Shown piece after piece: positions 11,973-24,199 of a DNA stretch of 64,000 nucleotides. Source of the stretch: Setomelanomma holmii (taxonomy: Eukaryota > Ascomycota > Dothideomycetes > Pleosporales > Phaeosphaeriaceae); assembly GCA_010015745.1 (NCBI GenBank), contig ML978157.1:411713-475712 (forward strand). Reading direction: 5' to 3'. The first letter of the stretch is position 1; each line of letters begins with the position of its first letter. The position numbers and the translations under genes are program-made. The notes under the pieces were generated by a model. That model did not search any database. It saw only the letters and a program-made list of their open reading frames with translations, and had not been told where the DNA came from.

Positions 11973-14881
11973 GACACTTTCGCCTTCGAGACTACCCGAA
12001 CGTACTGGCACAGCATTATTGGCACTCCTCGGTTACGAATGAGAGCACTACCACGATGCATCTGAAACGGAAGTTCAGCGGCTCTCCGTTCTAACGCATA
12101 CGACACGACTTCTCACGCTTCTATCGGGATCCTGTCTTTCACCTTACGACGATCTGCCACACCATTTTCGATGTTTTCACGCCGACTGCATCATACCCAC
12201 TTTTCCTCACTCGTGTGCATTGACTAGACAACGGCGTTTATCCGGCAAAAACATTAGCATTTGGGAGGCGGTCTGGTTCGGACTATTTTTTCTTTCTCTC
12301 ATTCTCGATGCGGCGGCATCAAACGGATGGACCGCGGGTTATGTCGACTTTGCTCGAAGGTGTCATTTCGCTTCCCTACGGATTCACTAGGGCAGCACGA
12401 CATCAAGAAGCGGATTCGGTAGCTTACTTAATCAGGAGGTAGTACTCGTCCTCCACTAAATAGAAGATATGATCATGGTCCTCAACATCTCAAGCAATGC
12501 ATCTCTTCACAAGACAGTTCACTGACCACTCACAACACAGCCACATCACAAAGCAAACCGGAGACATGATATCTCAACGTCCACGCGATTCCGAAGCTTC
12601 GGACCAATTCCACATTTCTAATCGCGAATTTTACCAGATTCGCAGAAGATGCTCACTCCCCACATGCACGCATGTACGCATCAACGCAACAACGCATCCA
12701 CATCAGCCACACCGCCGCCAAGCCCCCGAACCTCCGTTCTCCCCTTAGTAGCAAGCAAAGCTGAGCTCAATCGCCACGTTAGTCACCCAACTAACCATTC
12801 ACCTAAACACCCTGCATCGCAGGAGTATCTCCGAAACTTAACGCCACCTTGTCGGCCCGGCTACGACGTTGACGTCGCACCGTGACTGTCAAAATCTCTG
12901 CTGTCAGTGTGGGAAATATGAGAAGGGACTGGGTCCTCGGTTGTGCGCGGAAATGCTAGGTACGCCTGGTGGAGTCGGGTAGGAGGTGAGTCCGTAGGAT
13001 GGTGATTGGTGCGGAGCAGACCGGTGCGTAATTGCAGTTGAGTGGTCCAGGGTGTGTGCGCGGGGTGGACTCCGATGGTTGTCAGTGTCCATTGGGAGAT
13101 GATAATGATGGAGGTTCGGAGGTGGGTGATGACTGCAGACCGTGATGTTGCAGGCCCGGAGATAAATAACGAGCATTTGGTCTCAGAGGGTAAGTGTAGC
13201 TGCGGGAGGGATGGATGTGATGCTAGTCGGAACGAAAGGTCCGATGGCAGCGAGTGGTTGGGGAAATTCTGTAGCGGGGATGGGCATATCATGGCCGAAA
13301 TGTGCGTTGGTGATCAGAGCGGGTGACGTTGGGTGGGTACCTGGCTGTTCAAAGGATGGGGAGCTTGGGAAAGGGAAGCCTGGCTGAACGGGGGTTTGAT
13401 CGGTGTGTCGTACGTTTGGGCGGGAAGTAACGAGTTATGGGATGGTACCTTGATGTTTGGAATACGTGTTCTGTGCAATACGCTGTAGTGCTCTTGAGGC
13501 TGCTCTTTTGCAATATGCATGCGACGATTGCTCGTGAAGCTACTTGTTCTGTGAAGACTGATAGACTGATAATTCTTGGCAAAAGACTCAAAACAAGGCA
13601 TGCAAGCCCAGAGGCCTACACCTCAAGACTCTACCATTGCACGTCTTTATCGGGGTTGCGGGCCGCAGCAATACGTCTCTGATCACCGCCATTATAATCT
13701 AACATCTCGTTTGGTCTGTGAGAATCAGAAATCCCAAACTGGCCCAACGCTTAGCATTGTCCTATATACGCGACTCCTCATTGCGTCGCAACCTGACTCA
13801 TGCGGCCATCTTTGACATTGCTCTAACCGAGGTTCACCGGCAAATTCCATGAGTTGCTGTGCGCTGTACAGCAGATATACTTCAAAGTTTAGGCCACACG
13901 AGTCGTTACCAGTGTGTTGGAACGCCTTCGGCCTTATTCGACAGGACTACGGGGGGCCAGTATTAGAGTTCCTGCCCAACCTAGCCATCCTGGCCGCGGA
14001 AGTTGAGGCAGCCGTTGGACCCAGAAATGTGGTCATCCAGGGTATCTGAAGACAGCGGTCGGATATAACTCGTGTGAATCGGAGGTCGAGATAGAATTGC
14101 TCACGAAGCGGTGAATTGTGAGATGCATATCTGGTTAGAGGACGGAAGCAGCTCCTATTTGGGCTCCTACATCCTATGCTTGTTTAAGGACGCATTTTGC
14201 AAAGGTGCAAAGGTGCAAGTATCGTGAAGTCGGTCTCTTGAGTCTGTCCGAACTGCATGCATGCCGGTGACCAGCAGCCTCCGATTCTGAGACCCTCGTT
14301 GCCCACAGCCTCGGTACCTCCAGCAATCGATGCAAACAGCCTGAAAAGACGACGTTTGCGACCATTATTACCACGTGCGATTATTTACCTCAAACGATGG
14401 ATAACCCCATTCAGATAGTGACCTCAAGAGCGGAATTCGACCGTCGTAGCATCGTTCGACCTCACGCTCTCGTCAAATTTCTGCGCAGTAATCTCAAGCT
14501 CAACAATGCAAAGTCGCTACGTGAATCATGCTGTTCAGCCAAATAAGCGCTCAGAGGCAGGTGAAGCGAGAGGGCGTTGAAATAAGGTTGAGGAAGGAAC
14601 GGCTCGATAGAACGTAAAGCGATCTCGATGAGACGAGGCGTGGTGGGCTGCCACGTGAGCAGGCGTTCTCCGTTGCTGCAGGAAGTCGCGTGGCGGCGCG
14701 GTTTTGTAGGCATGGCTCGTGCGGGTGTTTTCGACGCGCGAGATCATGGATCGCGATGATGGCATCAGGCAGCACTTTTGCATATCATCATCCGCGGTCG
14801 AAGTGAGTCTTTCGGGTTTTGACATTTTCGCTTTGCACCTCTACCGCGTGTCATCTTGTACATCCGGAGTCAACAAACAAT
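11973..14881. other. intergenic between flbA and chk1
   Basis: About 2.9 kb without a recognised gene. There is a marked compositional switch: about 12480-12890 is C- and A-rich on the plus strand, while about 12900-13450 is G-rich. This creates long open frames on the minus strand (for example 12861-13292) made mostly of Pro, Ser, His and Thr. I read those as by-products of base skew, not genes. The end near 14880 should contain the chk1 promoter. Confidence 0.4.
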
Positions 14882-16684
14882 ATGGCGCCCGCGCCGCCTG
14901 GGGTAAGTCATCGCAAGCGCATGTTATGCCTCTGCAATTTGATTACAGAATGGCCGGGTTAACCGTCGCAATTATGTGATTTCTCCCAATGCTAATCCTT
15001 CGTGCAGAGCCAGGTTGCTCCCCTCCCCTCGAACCTCCCTTTCCGCCTCGTCAGCAAGACTATTGGTCAAGGCGCATATGCCTCCATCCGTAAAGCCGCA
15101 CCCATCAACGCCCCGAAACCGATCATCGCTATCAAGTTCATAAATAAGGAACATGCGTTCAAACAAGGCCGATTGACGCCGAAGCAGATCCAGATGGAGA
15201 TCAAGCTGCACGCGCACCTCAAGAAACATCCGAACATAATACACTGCCTTGGCTCAGGCGAGGACCCATTGTGGACATGGATAGCAATGGAGCTTGCCGA
15301 GGGCGGAGACCTTTTCGACAAAATAGAGGCAGACGAGGGTGTTGGCGAGGACATTGCGCACTTCTACTTTGCGCAACTGATCAGCGCCGTTGGATACATG
15401 CATTCAATGGGCATCGCACATCGGGACATCAAGCCTGAGAATGTGCTCTTGAGTGCTGAAGGAGATCTGAAGTTGAGCGACTTTGGACTCGCAGCTTTGT
15501 ACAAGAAGGATGGAAAACTGCGACTATGCAACACAGTGTGCGGATCACCACCATATATCGCGCCGGAGATCGTTAGTGGCAGACGCAGTAGAAGGGCGGA
15601 CGTACTCGATGAGGGCTACCAGGCCAACATATGCGATATCTGGAGCTGTGGCGTCGTCCTTTTTGTGCTGCTGGTGGGTAACACCCCATGGGACGAGCCT
15701 ACAATCCGAAGCGAGGAGTTCAAGGAGTATGTTGAAACGGGCGGACACACCACAGATGAGCTATGGCAACAACTACCGGCAGATATAGTGTCTCTGCTTC
15801 GTGGTATGCTGAAGCTTGATTGGAACGAGCGCTTCACTCTGGACGAGATCCGCACGCACCCTTGGTTCACTAGGAAGAATCCGTATCTTTCATCATCGGG
15901 GCGGAACGTCAACCCTGTCGGGCTGGCCACTCAAATGCTGTCGCAACTTCGTATCGACTTCACAAAGGGTCCCTCACAATCTCAACGCGGCTTCTCGCAA
16001 GACGCAGATGCGATGGATATTGACTCTGATCCGCGTCGCTCAAGCGCCATCAACCTACTTTCGTCAACACAACCAGAGACGCCAGTGGGAGAGTCTGCAT
16101 TTGATTGGGAGCGACCACCACGACTTGCCTCGCACGATGGCATTTCAGCTTCGCAGCCAACGCATGGCCGACAACAACCTGCGTACCAGACACAGAACAT
16201 TGCGTCTACACCACTTATGTCACAACTACCTTCGTCGACACAGGATATGCTATCGCAGGACCCAGCCATGACACAATTCTCGCAGAATCCGAGCATACCA
16301 ATGACACTTACACAAGCCGCAAGGAAGTTTGCGGACATCATGCCATCGCATTCGCTGGCACGTTTCATCTCCCCACATTCGATGAGCCTGATCATCCCGC
16401 TTCTCCTCGAAGCCTTACATCGACTAGGGGTGCCTGCGCCTTCGTTCACGGATGAGTCGATAGAGATGTGTGAGCGCCAGGGCAATGCAAGTATACGGGT
16501 GAAGATGGCAGACGGGAGGCGTCAAGGACTCAATGGGCATATCTTGGTCGAGAAAGCTGTCTATGATGGCATGGAGTATACTGAGGTTAGATTTGTGAAG
16601 GCCAGTGGAGATCCACTTGAGTGGAGAAGATTTTTCAAGAATGTGGTTGTGTGCTGCGGTAGTGTTGTGCTAAGGCCTGATTAA
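14882..16684 (+). CDS. chk1: Chk1-type checkpoint serine/threonine kinase
   Basis: Two exons: 14882-14902 (MAPAPPG) and 15008-16684, giving 565 aa. The 105-nt intron has donor GTAAGT, a GCTAAT branch site and acceptor TGCAG. Chk1 is the effector kinase of the ATR/Rad3 DNA-damage checkpoint and delays mitosis by acting on Cdc25 and Wee1. The kinase domain starts at once: GQGAYASIRKA loop, IAIKF with the ATP-binding Lys, HRDIKPENVLL catalytic loop, DFGLA, and CGSPPYIAPE activation segment. An STQ-rich linker follows (STQPETP, SSTQDML). The C-terminal KA1-like domain runs from about SHSLARFISPHSM to WRRFFKNVVV. Kinase at the N terminus, SQ/TQ linker and KA1 is the Chk1 layout. The ATG at 14882 is favoured because it places the short N terminus directly before the kinase fold. 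Confidence 0.93.
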
Positions 16685-16725
16685 GGTCTCTCAGCAATGC
16701 TTGGACAAGATAGATACGACTCTGA

Positions 16726-16763
16726 ATAATCATCGAAGTTCAAGATAATCATCGAAGTTCAAG
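16726..16763. repeat. 19-bp perfect tandem duplication
   Basis: The 19-bp string ATAATCATCGAAGTTCAAG occurs twice head to tail just downstream of the chk1 stop codon. It is probably part of the 3' untranslated region. Confidence 0.9.
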
Positions 16764-16863
16764 AGAGGGTCGTTTAGTCAATGCAACATACAGTGTACAG
16801 GTCAGGTGCTTCGTCTAGCTACGTCGTGTCGTAATGTATATTGCCCTTACACGCAACAGCTCC

Positions 16864-17886
16864 TCACTTCAGCGCTGGCGTGTCTGCGTACAGCGCCTTC
16901 TGGAAGCTTTCGGGGTACCGCCCACCAACAACCTCCGCCTGCTCAGCCGCCTTCCTAATCTCCTTCTCATCATCCGAAGTCAGCTTCACATCGAGCGAGC
17001 CAAGATTCTCCTTCAGTCTCTCGAGTTTCGTCGTGCCCGGGATGGGGAAGATATCCTGTCCCTGAGCCAACAACCACGCCAAAGTAAGTTGAGAAGGTGT
17101 GACACCCTTCTTCTTTGCAATGGCAGTGATCTCGTCGACCAACTTGAGGTTCTTGGGGAAGTTCTCCTTGCTGAACCGTGGTGCGTTTCTGCGGAAATCG
17201 TTCTCTTCGAAGTCATCAGGGCTCTTGAGTGCCCCGGCAAGCATGCCACGATTGAGTGGCGAGTAGGCGACGACAGCAACGCCAAGCTCGCGGCAGGTCT
17301 TTCGCAGGTCGATTTGCTTGCTCTCAATGTCCAGCGCGAAGGGTGAGTACTCGACTTGCACAGCTGTGATAGGATGGACTGCATATGCGCGTCGAAGCGT
17401 TTCTGACGAGACTTCCGAAAGTCCGAGGTACTTGATCTTTCCCTCTTTCTTGAGCTGAGCCATTCCCTCGACGGTCTTCTCGATTGGAGTTACTCCATCC
17501 ACGCGATGGCAGTAGTACAAGTCAATCTGATCAATTCCAAGACGCTCCAAGCTCTTGGCACAAGCAGTTTTGGAGTACTCGGACGAACTGTCCATACCGC
17601 GCTCGCCGCCGGGCTTCATGACAATGGCGAACTTGGTGGCGAGGAAAATGTCCTTGCGCTTGTCTGGGTTGGCTTTGAACCATTTTCCGAGCAGGTCTTC
17701 GTTGTCGCCGTAGATGTCGCTGGAATCCCAGAAGCGTTCGCCAAGGTCGTACGCTTGATCGAGGAGAGCGAGACGCTCGTTGTCGGACTTGGGCTTACCG
17801 TAGAAGGCAGAAAGACCCATGAGGCCGAAGCCTAGACGGGTGACCTCAGGGCCGTTCTTGCCAAGAGGTGCTGTTGGAAGAGACAT
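16864..17886 (-). CDS. aldo/keto reductase
   Basis: Single exon, 340 aa, convergent with chk1. Aldo/keto reductases reduce carbonyl compounds with NADPH in the cytosol. The TIM-barrel catalytic residues are visible: Asp and Tyr in WDSSDIYGD, Lys in FLATKF, and His in YYCHRVD. The cofactor-phosphate region is IPIPGTTKLERLKEN near residue 280. Overall pattern (LGFGLMGLSAFYG at the start, QVEYSPFALDIE, VVAYSPLNRGMLAG) is that of the fungal YakC/AKR13-like and pyridoxal-reductase-like group. The natural substrate cannot be told from sequence. Length is typical and no residue is missing. Confidence 0.95.
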   Translation of the reverse strand: MSLPTAPLGKNGPEVTRLGFGLMGLSAFYGKPKSDNERLALLDQAYDLGERFWDSSDIYGDNEDLLGKWFKANPDKRKDIFLATKFAIVMKPGGERGMDSSSEYSKTACAKSLERLGIDQIDLYYCHRVDGVTPIEKTVEGMAQLKKEGKIKYLGLSEVSSETLRRAYAVHPITAVQVEYSPFALDIESKQIDLRKTCRELGVAVVAYSPLNRGMLAGALKSPDDFEENDFRRNAPRFSKENFPKNLKLVDEITAIAKKKGVTPSQLTLAWLLAQGQDIFPIPGTTKLERLKENLGSLDVKLTSDDEKEIRKAAEQAEVVGGRYPESFQKALYADTPALK

Positions 17887-20145
17887 GATGTGTCCAAGTA
17901 TTGGAAAGCTGGTATGGTAGGGAAGCGATGCAGAGAGATCCCGTCTTATGTATTATTCTCGGCTTGAAGGAAATGTAAAAAAAATCGTCTTTAGTAAACA
18001 TCTAGCTCATGAAGACCTCGGAAGTTCACCTTGTCCACTTTTCTCCTCTTCTGTCCTCAGGCTTAACCCCGCAAAGTCCGCTCGAGCCTGACAACATCAT
18101 GATGCTACCAGCTAAAGTCCAGATGCGTATCACAGTATGGGGCTGAAAGCTCTAAAGTCCATGACGTCGGTCCGAAAGGACGCGTCCGGCGACGATCTGA
18201 TTCGTGATTGGTGTGTGGCTCGCCCGAGGATTACAACTGCAGGAACGCACGGCAGTTGTCAATCCTCAGAAATCATCGTGAAGCTGGACGGTGAATTCAA
18301 GGCGTGTGCTGAGTTGGATGTGTAGATCACCGGCAGCACGCTGGAGTTAAGGACTTTATCCAAATGAGAAGGAACGATGTGCAAGTGCTGACAGACGTCA
18401 CGTGGTCTGACGCTAAGTTCGCGGGGAACTTTGGTACGAACACAAGGCCCTAAAACACACAGGGACAATCACACTAGCTTTGAGAGTTTCGAGATCCTCG
18501 AACATCATCTCAAGTTCACGACTATCGAACGCGCGCACGCCGGAAGATGCGTTCCAATAGCTCATCGTCACGAGCGCAAACAGATTTTCTCGCAATTCAA
18601 GTTCGCCGATGAAAGGCATGATCGCCATTCACAGGAGGCCTCTTAGAGAAAATACTGACGAAAAAGGTGTGCCAAGCACACACGTAGGTTTTCGATAAAG
18701 TCGGGATCTATGCAAATACGGAAGCTAGCAATATTGCGCGCTCGAGACCTATACCGCGCAGTGTTCGCGAATGAGTTTCAGCCGGAGAGCCAGATCATAC
18801 ATTCTACCCACATGGAGAAACGGTGATTTCGGGAAATCTGCACGAGAACATCAACTTTGCGACCCTCGAAGACTGCGATCTTGGAGTTTCTATTCCCGCT
18901 TACCGCACCGAATCGTATAGTAACTCAAGGGCTACGCGGTGATCCATCGAACACACGCAAAACCGACACGAGGAGCGGCGATGTGGTGTCCGGCTGAACC
19001 AGCTCGTCTAGTTCCGCAGATGCAGATGACTGCCATGTATATAGATCACATGTCTAGTGTTACCAGACTTTAATCATATGCATATGCCAACCTAATGCTA
19101 TGCGATACATACGTGGTGGCCATGCCTGTGTGACACCAGCACGTCCTCATCCTTCCCTCAAAGCTACCACGAACCTCATGAACCTCTTCCACACTGTCAC
19201 CTCAATAACATTGACCAAGAAGATTACACTGCTCGAGGCGGTGCTTACTAGACACCGACGCGACATGCTGGTAGGGTTCACGACATCATGCACCATACTG
19301 ACAGCAGTGTAATTCACACCTTGGACTAACTGGCTTGCTTTTGACAATACTCAGCAAAAATTTGCGCTTAATTTGCGACAGCCAGGCATATCCAAGGTGG
19401 AAAGTTTCTCTAGGACGTAAGCATAGATTGTCGACCGTCATCCACTTGAAGCCGGGACGCTTTCGAACTCTCCGCACTCTTATCGTCAACGTCACAGCAT
19501 ACATTGGGTTCTGTAAAGGACTTTCGAAAAAGTCTTCAAATCACCAGGAAGCCAAAAAATGACGAAAAGAAAAAAAAAAGCTAAAACTTAAAACTTAAAA
19601 CGCCAAAATGCGAAATTCTCCAAGTTCGACCAAACCACGACGAGATTGCAGCAACAACATCAGGATGCAACAGCACTTCTTCTCCGTATCACCGCTCATT
19701 CTCCCTCCTCAAGTATCCAGCAACAGCCAGACCACTCAACGAAAAAGGCCAAATGCCAAACGCCAAATGCCAAACGCCAAACTCCATACAAGACTGCGAC
19801 TCAAGCGCCAACGACAAGATCCCGCAGGCAGTCAGGCGCCGACGGTCGTCTTTGAGAGAGTACCGGTGCCCGTCTGGTCGTCTGCAAAGGTCGCACTGGC
19901 CCCCATTGGGCCGGAATTAGGTGCTGCAGCAGAACGCCATCGGCTCGGTGTTGTCAAGAAGTAGCTCATCGGTGGTAGTCCTCTTCCAGCAGACTGCGGT
20001 GATGGCTGGGTGGGTGTCAGGGACCTTCAGTCAAGATGCCATGGGCGGCTTGATGTTGTCGAAAGGCAGTGATGGTGAGTGGTTGCCAGGGACCTTCAGG
20101 CGTAATCGCCATCGGTGGCTTGGCCATGTCGAGGATGGTTGCTGA
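17887..20145. other. gene-poor intergenic region
   Basis: About 2.2 kb with no convincing gene. A 14-bp unit (GCCAAATGCCAAAC) is repeated about 2.7 times at 19748-19787, next to an A-rich tract with AAAACTTAAAA repeats near 19570-19600. A pair of diverged 70-bp repeats at 19999-20138 is listed separately. Short frames have no motif. Confidence 0.45.
19999..20138. repeat. two diverged ~70-bp tandem units
   Basis: Two adjacent units share GTGATGG, then CAGGGACCTTCAG, then ATCGCCAT/ATGCCAT, GGCTTG and TGTCGA in the same order and spacing. They lie directly downstream (minus strand) of the HPVVV-family pseudogene. They may derive from a repetitive C-terminal coding region, since one minus frame reads Pro/Thr-rich through them. 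Confidence 0.6.
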
Positions 20146-20826
20146 TCACGGGCGGCTCAGGATTTCTTGCGTTGCGGCAACATCAAACCTCATGTAGCCC
20201 TGCCTCCTAAGGGCGAGGTACTGGTACTCAACCGTAAGGATTTGACCGGGGCTGAGGTTCACGTATGTCCGATCCTAGAATACCTGAGAGTTGGTGGTAA
20301 ATCTTGCCAGGGGTTGGCAATCGTGAAGCACCGTGTCTTCCTTGTTGTCGGCGAGTATGTACCACTGATAGTGGCAAGGCTTCCGCTGGCTAGCTTCGAT
20401 GCGCCTGTGCCCGAAAGAGGTGCATGTGCGAATCTGGACCGTTTCGACTTCAGCAACCATCTGTTTGCCGACGACAACGACTGGGTGGGTCCAGGGCTCT
20501 TCGGAGATGTCAATCTGCTTGTACAGCACAGAGGGTCCAGCAGGCTTCGGCAGGTGAAAAACCATGCCTTCTTGAGCATCACCGAAGCTAGGCGGCGACA
20601 ATGTCCGACGCCTAGGCCGGAGCGGAGGTGAAGGAGGAGGGGTAGGCGGTTGCAGGCCGTATTCCCAGGTTGCGAGTTCCCATGGGTTCTGGGATCCACT
20701 CGACGATGACGACGAGGGACGACTGGCCATGAATCGCCGCCGTGGAGAGGACGGCGGAGAGGGCAGGGAGCGTCGGCAAGGAGGTACGTACTTGCCAGCG
20801 ATGCCAAAGAGAGGAGGTGAAGACAT
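20146..20826 (-). pseudogene. HPVVV-family member 2, interrupted by an in-frame stop
   Basis: The frame opens at 20826 with a Ser/Pro-rich leader, then shows the family core GMVFHLPKP and HPVVVVGKQ, followed by CTSFGHRRIE. A single TAG at 20275-20277 interrupts it. The same frame then continues with DRTYVNL and EYQYL for another 42 codons, and these match the QDSWINL and WQYLGEW blocks of the 590-aa paralogue. Without the stop the product would be about 226 aa, shorter than the other two members (590 and 392 aa). The stop sits where member 1 has Gln (TQDSW), so a CAG-to-TAG change is the simplest cause. A sequencing error or stop readthrough are alternatives. Tandem repeats follow directly downstream. 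Confidence 0.7.
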
Positions 20827-22589
20827 CTTTAAGGCTTGATGATGTCTTTGAAGAATGATAAAGAGTGATGGAGTCGTCGATGAGCAGTAAGTGCTTCGAA
20901 GTACTGGTGTGAAGAAGGATGGGATGGACGGATGATTTTGCTTCGCAAGACTTGAGGCCCCTTATAAACCTCTATAGGCACATATGGTACGCTTCCCCTC
21001 TTCAGCGAAGATGAAGAACCATTGCCTGGCCTCAGGATCCTGCATTGTTCTATTGGCTGATCCAAAAGTAGCAGTACCCAGCATGGTGGTTGAATCGATG
21101 GACCAGCCACTGTGTCCACTAGGGCATGTGCACCCGGGGCTGAACGATTCTTGAAAGAAGATCTGCTACGCGAAATCTCGACCAAAATACAGATCTCAAG
21201 ATACAACCAAAAGCATTGTGCTGAGCATTACGAGCGCAAGATGTACAGCCAGACAAAATCACAGCCTAGCACGAATATGGGCGCGTCTTCTCCGACTAGA
21301 TCAAGTCTATCTGGACCACCTCGCGAGCAGCCAAAGCGAAGTACAGGCATACTCAAATTGATCAAGTAACTCCTCGCTATATCTTCTACAATCCGACATG
21401 CCTTGATAATGGCATGCAGTCAACAGGGTACGTACTGGCGGCGAGTGCTGGTGGCAAGTATGATGTGTGCATCGCGGCCTTGCAGAACTGTAAGGTGGTC
21501 CCTAGTTTCTGTAGAACTTGCGCTGAGTACCACTGGTTCTCAACCAAGAAAATGGCGCTAGTCTCACTAAGGAGACGGGACAGATCAGCCTCAATGCGAA
21601 GACCGACAGTCTTAACGGGCCAAGAGTATTGCGAGAGTACTCGTCCGGACCTGTTAAGCATAGCTGCTAGGAAGAGCTGGAATGCGATCGGGCGTGCGAG
21701 CAAGATCCCCACCGAGCGAGGAAGAGACCTTCATGCAATGTTTGGATCACTGAAAATCAATTAACCTCAACGACCCCTAGCAGGCAATACGGCACGCGGT
21801 CTCTGGTTCTCGGCATGCTCACATTCTTTCAAAGCATCATCTTGGATAAAATTAGCACTGGAAGGAGACATCCATGGTATACGCTCTGGATCGTGTAGGG
21901 CAGCGCGCTGCCTGCGCACCGCGTCGACTCAATATTCGAATTGTCGCGTGCACGAAGTGCATTCCTGCTCAATTGCATGACAGCAGGTACGATCCTTACA
22001 GAATAAGGACGCTGTAGTCTTAGTTGAAGCCTAATGCGCTCTTCCACAGCCGAGGCTTGTAAAAGGCCAATACCTGAGTCTAGCACAATGCGCAGAAAAG
22101 TTTGCAAGCGCTTAAGGTTTCTTGTTGCAACAATGCCTCGTCGCCCTATCGCAGCAAGGAATCTGCCCTCAAAACAACAAGAAGCACGCACAACTCGCGA
22201 ATTTTAGCCATGCGACTTCCCTAGATTTAAAGTCTGGATCTGATGCATGGTATTGGCCTGTCGTATCACGCTTCTGGAAAACCAAGCATGAACGAGGCCG
22301 TACGCTGTATTGGAACAATACCTAGAGCCTCTTTCACCGCACAAATGTATCCTTACAACGTATCACTACAACGCTCTCTCGCAGTTCTCGGTCTTAACCA
22401 ACCTTCCTGATTGATAGTGATCGCCTGACTCTGTACGATGCGCGTCATCTCCTCTCTTGTCTCTCACCCCTGCAGCTTCGCGGGTTCTCTTACTTGCTTG
22501 TCTTCTGATTTTGCTCATAGTTATATCGTACGGCCATCTCTCCGATTATCCTCGCTCTCCTTGTTCATCCTGCAGAAAGAATCACGAAC
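20827..22589. other. intergenic, no gene recognised
   Basis: There are 1.76 kb of short frames on both strands, the longest about 125 codons, with no motif or clear splice pairs. It separates two pseudogenes and may itself hold decayed sequence. Confidence 0.4.
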
Positions 22590-23477
22590 ATGGCGTTGGC
22601 ATATTCCAAGATGTCTTACACCAACGAAGAACTGTAAGTTGCATTTGAACGGCGATTTAGTTAGGCTATACTTAATGAACATCGCAGTTGACGCATCGTT
22701 GAGATCGAGATCGAGAGCAACAAGGACGATCCTGGCAAAGATCTCGCAGTGCTGGACTTTTGAGGTGCTCTTGCACCTACTTCTCGTGCATGCACCGCTC
22801 CTAGTAAGCGCGTTCATGAGCCCCAAGATTCGAGCCATTGAGCTCCAAGACCTCTCCACCACAACATTCGATATATTCTTGGGCTGGTTGCCTATGGGGT
22901 ACTATCGCCATCGAGGCACCGGTCTCAATCCTTGGGCAGATTTAGAACATCTTCCGCGTTGGCTGAAGGGCAAGGTTGGCGGGAAATGGTCGGGAGTGGG
23001 TTGACCACACGCTAAAGCCTCTCCAATGGTCAAGTAAGGGCTTCGAAATTTTGGAAAACACTGGACTTGTCATCGACCTGTTCATTTTCGCTGAAACATT
23101 CAATATTGCTCGCCTTCGCCAAGATGCCGTTGATCGCTTGATCTGGTGTCACAACGCATTGTACGGTACGGACCACGACCGCACCTTCGTTTCTACAGCC
23201 GCGATGCACGAGCTTACAAGAACACAAAGCCTGGAAGTGGTGTCCGCCATGTCCTCGTAGACGGATGGTGCGAGTTCGAAGACAAAGACAAGCTAAAGGA
23301 TCGAGCGATGATTACAAATCTTCCGAAGGACTTCTGGAATGATATTTGGCTCAAGATACAGGAAGACGGCAACTGTACCCTTGGCTACGGCTGGATTAGG
23401 GATGCCGTTATCACCAGCATGCTAGCAAATAAGAGGAGGAACAGTGTGATGTCAGGGTCTCGGACGATATACCGACG
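22590..23477 (+). pseudogene. decayed BTB/POZ-like gene, copy A
   Basis: Pieces of one BTB-like protein lie in order on the plus strand but in different frames. They are a leader MALAYSKMSYTNEEL with a good donor GTAAGT at 22634 and acceptor at 22687, then HAPLLVSAF and IELQDLSTTTFDIFLGWL (the strand-helix end of a BTB domain). After a frame change come LFIFAETFNIARLRQDAVDR, and after another HVLVDGWCEFEDKDKL. The family anchor FAE-x-F/Y-N/R-I-x-R-x-RQDA-x-DR is shared with the copies at 23.5 and 40 kb. No single splice model that I can find joins the pieces without stop codons. I read it as a pseudogene. The exact ends are approximate. Confidence 0.6.
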
Positions 23478-24199
23478 GCCTAGATCCAACTACAACTTGG
23501 ATGCTTTTGAGCATTGCTTTTTTCGAGTAGATTTCGGTGGCGGCTTTGGCAAACTTTTCGAGAACACAAGCATCACATCGGTGAGACTCAGGGCCATAGG
23601 CTACGACATCTTTGCAATCATCCTGTCATGGCTCAGAGAGGAGCTGTTCGGTGTGGCTCAAACCTGTCCTGGTCACTCAATTGGCGCCGAATGTCGCATG
23701 AACATGGACATTCACTAAGAAAGTCGCAGGCTGTAATACTTTATGATTCGGCAGCAATTATGGCGTCTGAAATTACATTGAGATCGCGACGAATATGTTC
23801 ATCTTCGCGGAGTCCTTCAACATTCGCCGCCTGCGCCAGGACGCCATCGATCGGACTATATGGTGCTGCAACAAATTGAGGATATTCGGAGCCCTCGAGC
23901 ATGGTTTCGTCTCCGCAGCGATTGCAGCGAAGGCATACGAGGTAACACAGCCAGATAACACGCTTCGTAAGCTCCTCGCTATAGTCTTCGCTCTGCAAGA
24001 GGTCAAAGACCAGGTCGACATGACAAGCCTGCCTAAACAACTCCTGGTGGATGCATGGGATTGTCCGAAATACCTCAGCAACTGGGATGGGCCGCCTCCA
24101 TCGCAGGACGCTCTGATCCTATGTGACTATTACGAGCATGTATCTGAGGCAGATAGAGAGGTTTGTGAAATCTGGGTAGACATGGACAAAGACTTGTGA
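23478..24199 (+). pseudogene. decayed BTB/POZ-like gene, copy B
   Basis: A second BTB-like unit lies directly after copy A. The upstream frame gives FFRVDFGGGFGKLFENTS and YDIFAIILSWLREELF. A frame change and a TGA near 23785 separate this from RDEYMFIFAESFNIRRLRQDAIDR. From there an open frame of about 134 codons runs to TGA at 24197-24199. The C terminus carries LCDYYEHVSEADREVCEIWV, the same tail motif as the copies at 40 kb and 44.6 kb. The arrangement with copy A suggests a tandem duplication followed by decay. The 3' half could still be expressed as a short protein, but I see no proof. Confidence 0.6.

Noticed and set aside
12861..13292. 143-codon minus-strand ORF
   Set aside because: Rich in Pro, Ser, His and Thr because of local base skew; no domain and no splice support.
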